Assembly (NCBI RefSeq): GCF_040954835.1
Contig: NC_090716.1
Location: forward strand, 11,593,275 to 11,657,274
Direction: 5' to 3'
From: Lepisosteus oculatus
Taxonomy: Eukaryota; Chordata; Actinopteri; Semionotiformes; Lepisosteidae
Length of the DNA: 64,000 nucleotides
In this document: positions 58,401 through 64,000 of the stretch, piece after piece
Layout: each line of letters begins with the position of its first letter
Numbering within the stretch: the stretch's first letter is position 1
Notes under the pieces: model-generated
Databases searched by the model: none
Seen by the model: the letters and a program-made list of their open reading frames with translations, nothing else
What the model was told of the DNA's origin: nothing
Made by a program: the position numbers and the translations under genes

Positions 58401-59625
58401 CTCAACCGATTTGCCTTGACCATGTACTCCGTGACGTAGTCCAAACTTCATTAAAACAACGTTTTACACGCAATATGCAGAGACAACACAAAGGACCTGG
58501 TGCTTGTGGCAGTTTCGGCAAGCACGCCGATGCCAGAGCATAAACGAAAATGACGAGAAGTGACGATCATACGCCTCGCAACTGTGTGTTTAACAGGTTA
58601 CAAAACACGCATCATACAAATACGGGGGAGGAGAAACACCGCTTAGATAGACTTTAATTAAGAAGACATTTAACTACGTCCAGAAAAAAAAAGCATGCGT
58701 GGGCGGGTGAAGGGCTGCATGTTACAGATCATTTACAACCAGATATTGAATTAACATATACCGGAATCTGAATATTGTATTTTAAAAATTCAAAAAAAGG
58801 GGTGTTTGATTCCACATCAGCCAGCCAAACCACAGCACTACACCCCCAGCCCCTTAACAGAGGATGCCGTCTTGTAATCATGGAGGAGAACGACAGCCTA
58901 TGGCACAGCGCTCCCACATGCTGGGAGCGCTGGGGAACAGCGAGCTGGCCGCTCCTGTAGGCACCTGACCCCATCAGGAGGAACAGGAGAATGCAGCCCA
59001 GCGGGGTATTTTTTTTGAAAGGTTGTTTTCATTGATAAAATGCTGCCACCTCCTGGTTGCTGCAGCCTCCCTCTGCGCTCTAAACTGTAACAAATACTAA
59101 AAGTACCCCAAAGACGTGAAGGAAACATAATTCGGTGGCGTTATGCCCCGGAACCCCGTTACAGTTTGACATTACACAAAGGGGGGGTGCCGGGGACCCC
59201 CTTTTTGTGCGCACGGAGTTCGGGGGGGGTAGGTGGGCCTCCAACAGCGTGGAGACGCTTAAACCCCTTGTCTCTTTAAATCACTAAAATGTATTATTTA
59301 TTTACACCTGTCGATAACGATAGCATAAAAAATAAAGAATCTACGTCAAACGATCTTTTATATATAGCTCGGTTTTAACGGGGGAGTGAATGCGTTATAT
59401 TCTGCGTTCATAGACAAAAGAATTCTAAAACTTAAGGTGTGTTTTTTAAAAAAAAAAATCTCACTAAGTATCGGGCCTCTTTTTAATGCACACTAACTCA
59501 TCTCCATGACCCTCTCGGCTCCATCCACCACTACAACCACCCTGCCAACAAATCTTCACCCGGAAAAAAAGTAACAAAGACACAGAGGGTTTGATCGACC
59601 AGACGTACTCCTTAAAAATACTCAC
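55500..59625 (-). other. kmt5b: kmt5b 5' intron
   Basis: Holds a family A SINE (55740) and a G-rich hairpin-forming stretch (59178-59237). No further exon was recognised. Confidence 0.45.
55740..56030 (+). mobile_element. Family A SINE in the kmt5b 5' intron
   Basis: A clean head, GTGCGGCATGGTGGCGCAG with GTTAGCACTGCTGCCTCTC, then GTGTAGAGTTTGTATGTTCT, TCCTCCCACAGTCCAAAGAC and ACTGGCCCTGGTGTGCG. It lies about 330 bp upstream of the kmt5b start codon, antisense to the gene. Confidence 0.75.
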
Positions 59626-59790
59626 TTTAACCTTTCTCCTGGGGTGTGGGTGCTCCGTCCTACGGGCCCAAAATGTCCATGAAATCCCGTCTGAAAAAAA
59701 TCGGAGGAAACAAAAATTTCCAGAAAATTAACATTAAAATTCAAGATGGCGGCCGGCACAGGAGAGGAGAGAAGGGCCGCAGCACCGCCG
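59626..59790 (-). other. kmt5b: Probable kmt5b non-coding first exon
   Basis: On the minus strand a GC-rich, CpG-containing segment begins near 59790 and ends at a consensus donor, GGTTAAA|GTGAGT (exon edge 59626). It has no convincing open frame. Mammalian KMT5B also has non-coding 5' exons. The start is approximate and splicing to 55.4 kb is inferred. Confidence 0.55.
59742..59753 (+). promoter_or_regulatory. kmt5b: YY1 site at the kmt5b promoter
   Basis: CAAGATGGCGGC on the plus strand is a full YY1 consensus, placed inside the CpG-rich start region as is usual for YY1-driven TATA-less housekeeping promoters. The function is inferred. Confidence 0.55.
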
Positions 59791-60842
59791 CCGTAGACAA
59801 GAAATAGATCCCGGCCAGTATCCGTGCCATTAACCGCCCGTCGAAATACGAACCCAGTCTCAAAATTACGTAAATCGGTACACTCTTCAGCAAAACCTCA
59901 GTTTACGACGAAGGCCGCGCATCTTATCGAGCAAGATCTCGTGTTTGTTTGAAATCCGACTCGGAGGTATACAGAAAGTAGTGCAGCAAAAACAAACCCC
60001 GTTCCCTTTAAACCTCTTCCCCCAGAAGGCACCGAGGTAGTCCGCTGCCGTGAGAGCGAGAGAACTTTGTAGGTAGATAAAAATAAAACGTCCACTTGGT
60101 TTTATTGCCTTTCTCTACTTTTATTTTCAAGCTCCGTTTACCTCTTCAGGAGGTCTCAAGCTGCATCTGTATGTTTCTTCCCCCTCCGTGCTTCAGTTGG
60201 AGTCATTGCACATCATACACCCATTAATGCGAATGTGCCTCAGTCTCGTTTGCTCAATCCATCAGTAATTCCACATCATTTTAAAGTTTTGTTCTTTCCA
60301 ACAGTGTATCCAATATGTTGCACGATGGTTTATGTAAATCAAGGACCGCCCATGCTAGGGAAAAAAAAAGGGTCGTCCAATGTAAATTAAAAATGTTGTC
60401 ACCAGTATTACTATTTTTGTTTGGCTTGCTGGTTGATCCCGTCAACGGATGTTAGGGCTTCGTCTTCCTTTACAGGAAAAAAAAAATCAGAAGTGAATGT
60501 AAAATGGACAACTAAAGAGCTGTTAACAAATGTGTGTGTTTTTGATCATTCTGTTTTAACATGTTAAATATTTTTAACGATTCTTCCATTCAGCACGCAA
60601 ACTTAAAACAGTGTGCAATTTTCGTTAACCGACATAGTCAAATAAATAAAATTATTTTTCTTCGTGTGGAATTATTGTAAAAGAGTTATTCAACCATTGC
60701 GTTTTTTTTATTTAATGCATACATTTAAATTTGCTTAATACTTAAATTATAATTCCCGACATATTTTTATGGTACTCGCTATTGAATTACTTTTTTTTGT
60801 TTTAGAAAATGCGTTCCAAATTTGTAAACATGCAGTTCTATC
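59791..60842. other. Upstream of kmt5b
   Basis: CpG-containing for the first 300 bp, then AT-rich. No divergent gene was recognised. Confidence 0.45.
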
Positions 60843-61860
60843 TACAGTGGCTAGCAAAAATATTCACCCCCTTCCCCCTGGACGTTTTCACTCCCCCCCC
60901 ACACTTTTTTATTGTGTAACAACATAGAATCATCCATCTATCCATCTAACATCCATTTTCTCACCGCTTCATCCAGTTCAGGGTCATGGGGAGCTGGAGC
61001 CTATCCCAGCAAGCAACGGGCTCAATGCAGAGCCTTGGGTGGGACGCCAGACCATCACACTGCACACACAGACTAATTATATATATATAAAACAGCAAAT
61101 AACCCATTGCATTAGTATTCACCTCCCCTGCCCCTTGAGTCAATATTTGATAGAGGCACCTTTGACAATTACAGCAAAATTGCTAAAGTTTCCTCGAGAT
61201 GGATGGGGACTGCTTGTGAACAGCAATTGTCACTTCCTGCCACAGGGACCGAGGTTCCAGGCTTTAATTGGGCCAATCCAGAACATAGATTTTTTAGTTT
61301 TTGTTTTCAGGACTCCAGGATGTCTCTGTACTTTACTACATCCATTTTGTCTTTAGCTTCACAAGCCTTCCAGGCCATAAAATGGTGAAGCATCCACATC
61401 CAATGGGCTTGCCACTACCATTTTCTATGGTAGCGATGGTACTCTCAGGATGATAAGTGGTGTTACACTTGCACTAAACATAGCTCTTAGTGTTGTGGCC
61501 AAAAACGTCAGTTTCGGTCTCATCAGACCACAAAACGTTCTTCCACTTGGTCTCAGTTTCTCCCACGTGCCTTCTGGCAAACATGCCTTCTGAAGTCAAG
61601 ACCTGATGTGAGTTGTTGTTTTCAACAATAGCTTCTGTTCTGCCACTCTTCCATAAAGCCCAGATTTGTGAAGCACCTGGGCAATTGTTGTCATATGCAC
61701 AGTTTCCCCCTCCTCAGCTGTGAAGGACTGTGATTCCTTTAGACTTTCATAGCCCTCCCTGACTAGTGCTGTTCTATCCTGGATGCTTAGTTTTTGAAAA
61801 CGTCCTCCTCTGCAAAGATTCACAGTTGTGCCATATTTATTTAATTAGAATGGCCTTCAC
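60843..61860 (-). mobile_element. Tc1/mariner-type transposon relic
   Basis: The left end CAGTGGCTAGCAAAAATATT with CACCCCCTT resembles fish Tc1/mariner terminal sequence. The reverse strand has decayed transposase: an HTH-like block near 61640-61710 (VLHKSGLYGRVAEQK) and a DDE-like block WKNVLWSDETE near 61520-61555, in different frames with stops. A family A SINE interrupts it. The right end was not found. Confidence 0.65.
60928..61075 (-). mobile_element. Family A SINE 3' part nested in the Tc1/mariner relic
   Basis: CCATCTATCCATCTAACATC, CATCCAGTTCAGGGTCATGG and GGAGCCTATCCCAGCAAGCA are the family 3' module in reverse. It splits the transposon, so it inserted later. Confidence 0.65.
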
Positions 61861-62279
61861 TGTGGTTTGGGGTATATTTAATGCTTTGGAATTTCTTATA
61901 CATTTCACCTGATGGGGCTTTTCAATAACTTGAAATATAACTTGAAAATAATGAGTCTTTTTTCTCCCCTCCTAATATATGTCAAAGAAATGGGTTAGGG
62001 TTTAAAGTGTAAACTTCTTAAACCTGATGACAAAGTAAAGAGCTCCACTTTGGAATTTCAATCACATATTGATAACAAACATGCAAGAATAAAATGACTA
62101 TTAGGGGAACATTCAAAATATCACCTGCTGTACATGCATACAATGTACACAGCTGGATAACACTCTGGAAAAGAAAGCTGAATTTGTCATGATAATTTAG
62201 AAATCATACACAGGCCATTTGGAACACAGACCAATTATTCGGGGATATATGTAAAAACACAGAAAGGAAGTCCATCGAG

Positions 62280-62545
62280 GTGGCTCTGTGGCTCAGGATC
62301 TGTGCCTGTGACTGGAAGGTTGCTGGTTCAAATCCCGTGGCCAGCGGAGGAATCGTACTCTGTTGGGCCCCTGAGCAAGGCCCTTAACCCCAACTGCTCC
62401 AGGGGTGCCATACAATGGCAGACCCTGCGCTCTGACCCCAAGCTTCTCCCTGTCTGTGTCTCTATGGAGAAAAGCTGGGGTATGCAAAAAATACGAATTC
62501 CTAATGCAAGAAATTGTATAGGGCTCATAAAGAAATATTATATGT
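62280..62545 (+). mobile_element. Family B SINE, near-complete copy
   Basis: GTGGCTCTGTGGCTCAGGAT, GGTTGCTGGTTCAAATCCCG (good B box), TTGGGCCCCTGAGCAAGGCC, CAAGAAATTGTATAGGGCTC. The best-preserved head of this family here. Confidence 0.75.
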
Positions 62546-64000
62546 TATGGTGCAGTTCTACAGCACTCACCTTCTAAAATAAGATAGTTCTTAGTTCTGA
62601 ACACATCATAAACAGGTTCCTATTTAATTTAAAAACTTGACCTGAAATACATTGGTTATGAAGCACAATTTTTGTAATTTTTGTTTTATTTGTAATCAAC
62701 AATCAAATTTTTATGAAATGTCAAATCTCACTTCATTTGGTGCCTGGTTTGCAAGTACAGAGTAATGAGAAGGAGGAGACATTTCTGCACACTTTAAGTG
62801 TGTATATAGCAGAAGAAAAAAAACTCAATTAAAAGTAACTCATACATTGAAAGAAACAGTGAAAAGGGAGGTATTTTCTGCAAATTTTAATGTTGAAATT
62901 TGTGGAGTAATGGATTTCAGCAGTGAGCTGCAAATACTCTTCTCTTCCACTGTGTGCACCTGAACAGAGTAAGAAGGCCTGAATCAGCAGATCCCAGATG
63001 AAGAGCTGGACTATAGTTATGTTACAAGTCCTTAAGAAATCCTGGAGTTGTACTTTTCAGTGCCGATACATGAGCAAAAGTAGTCTGATCTTAGTTTTTT
63101 TTTTTAATTCTGGACATACTGCTGAACCCTATTTAATGCAGGTAACCCAGTAAGTAGGTGTCACAGTAGCATAATCTAGACAAAATAAAGGCATGTGAGA
63201 GAAGGTAAATTGGATATAGGATAGTAGTTGCTAAGTACCTGGAGGGGATCCGGGTCAGGTTTTTTTTAACACAGGTCTAGTAGCAGTAGGTTTTAAGTCT
63301 ACAGACATAACTACAGGCATAACCCCACATTGACAAGGTCAGTAACAAATGAGCAAAGAGCAGAGAAGTTAGCTTAGTGTCAGGGTGTAGAATGGGGTCG
63401 AAGACACAGGTAGCAGGTTTTAGGTAACAAATCAGTCACATGAGTGACATCAACTGCGGTCAAATAAAGACTCTCAAACCTATGAAATCAGGAGAGGAAG
63501 AAATTGTCATGATCACAGGACATGAGTTTAATTTGCTGTGAGAGAATTTAGTTAAGAGTTTAGAATTTTACAATGATCACTAGAGGGAGAGACCGCAGAG
63601 ATGAGCTTATTAAAGTATTTTGTTGTTGGTGCAGAAAAGGTCTGAAGGATTAAGGTGACCCCTTTTAATAAGACTGAAACCAAAGGAGGAGGTGGTCATC
63701 TTAATGGAGTCCCTGTGGGTGAACAGTCATCCTTGTCTTCCTCAGCACAAACTCTGAAGACACTGACTTGCTGTCTTTAGAGAGCACAGTACATTTGTGT
63801 AGAAGGGGAAGGATGAACAAAAAGAAAAAAGAGTTTCAAGACAAGTTTCAGGACTTGCGTCAGTGTTGTGTTACAGATAGAGATTTTAGTGCTCTACTGT
63901 CTCCACTTGCTATACAAAATGATAACATCACAATGACTTGTTGGGGACTGTAAGGCTCACACAGATTACAGAAGTCTAGATAAGTACCTGTGGATGGTGT
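62546..64000. other. Intergenic, nothing recognised
   Basis: AT-rich sequence with chance frames only; no exon of the next expected neighbour was identified. Confidence 0.5.

Noticed and set aside
62302..62577. 91-codon plus-strand frame
   Set aside because: It is inside a family B SINE, and similar frames arise by chance in its other copies.

Overview
This is eukaryotic, vertebrate DNA, most likely from a ray-finned fish. The evidence is two multi-exon genes with GT/AG introns, plus fish-type repeats: tRNA-derived SINEs, a 5S-rRNA-headed SINE with a Deu-like core, a Penelope-like element and a Tc1/mariner relic. The repeat mix might fit a non-teleost lineage such as gar or bowfin, but I cannot fix the species. 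There are no operons, CRISPR arrays or bacterial features. Almost all short open frames are chance or lie inside repeats.

Two genes were reconstructed exon by exon, both on the minus strand, in tandem. The first is chka (choline kinase alpha): 11 coding exons from 35598 down to 12794, every junction phase-consistent, a 1203-nt CDS encoding 400 aa. Its 3' UTR runs to about 11085, and its promoter (TATA, CCAAT, CRE) lies at 35.67-35.96 kb. The second is kmt5b (SUV420H1, histone H4K20 methyltransferase): 9 coding exons from 55412 down to 45050, a 2577-nt CDS encoding 858 aa, with a probable non-coding first exon and a YY1-containing promoter near 59.63-59.8 kb. The CHKA-KMT5B order and orientation match human 11q13.2 as I remember it, so this is old vertebrate synteny.

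Layout: 1-11.1 kb is intergenic and downstream of chka, holding a Penelope-like fragment with a 14-bp target duplication, a 5S SINE, tRNA SINEs and an L1-like relic. From 11.1 to 35.7 kb is chka; its 11.7-kb intron 2 holds an inverted SINE pair and an unexplained GC-rich block, and its intron 7 holds a perfect 40-bp tandem array beside a 17-bp inverted repeat. From 36 to 45 kb is the intergenic region between the genes, with an inverted SINE pair, a DeuSINE and an unidentified coding-like frame. From 45 to 59.8 kb is kmt5b, including a 20-nt microexon that carries most of the catalytic-core NHxCxPN motif. From 59.8 to 64 kb is upstream sequence with a Tc1/mariner relic split by a SINE.

Functionally the genes are independent. 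Choline kinase makes phosphocholine in the cytosol, the first step of the CDP-choline pathway. KMT5B acts in the nucleus on H4K20. I found no new gene system. The most unusual items are the catalytic microexon, the palindromic tandem array, the recurring Penelope 3' tails and the unassigned frame at 42.05-42.25 kb.
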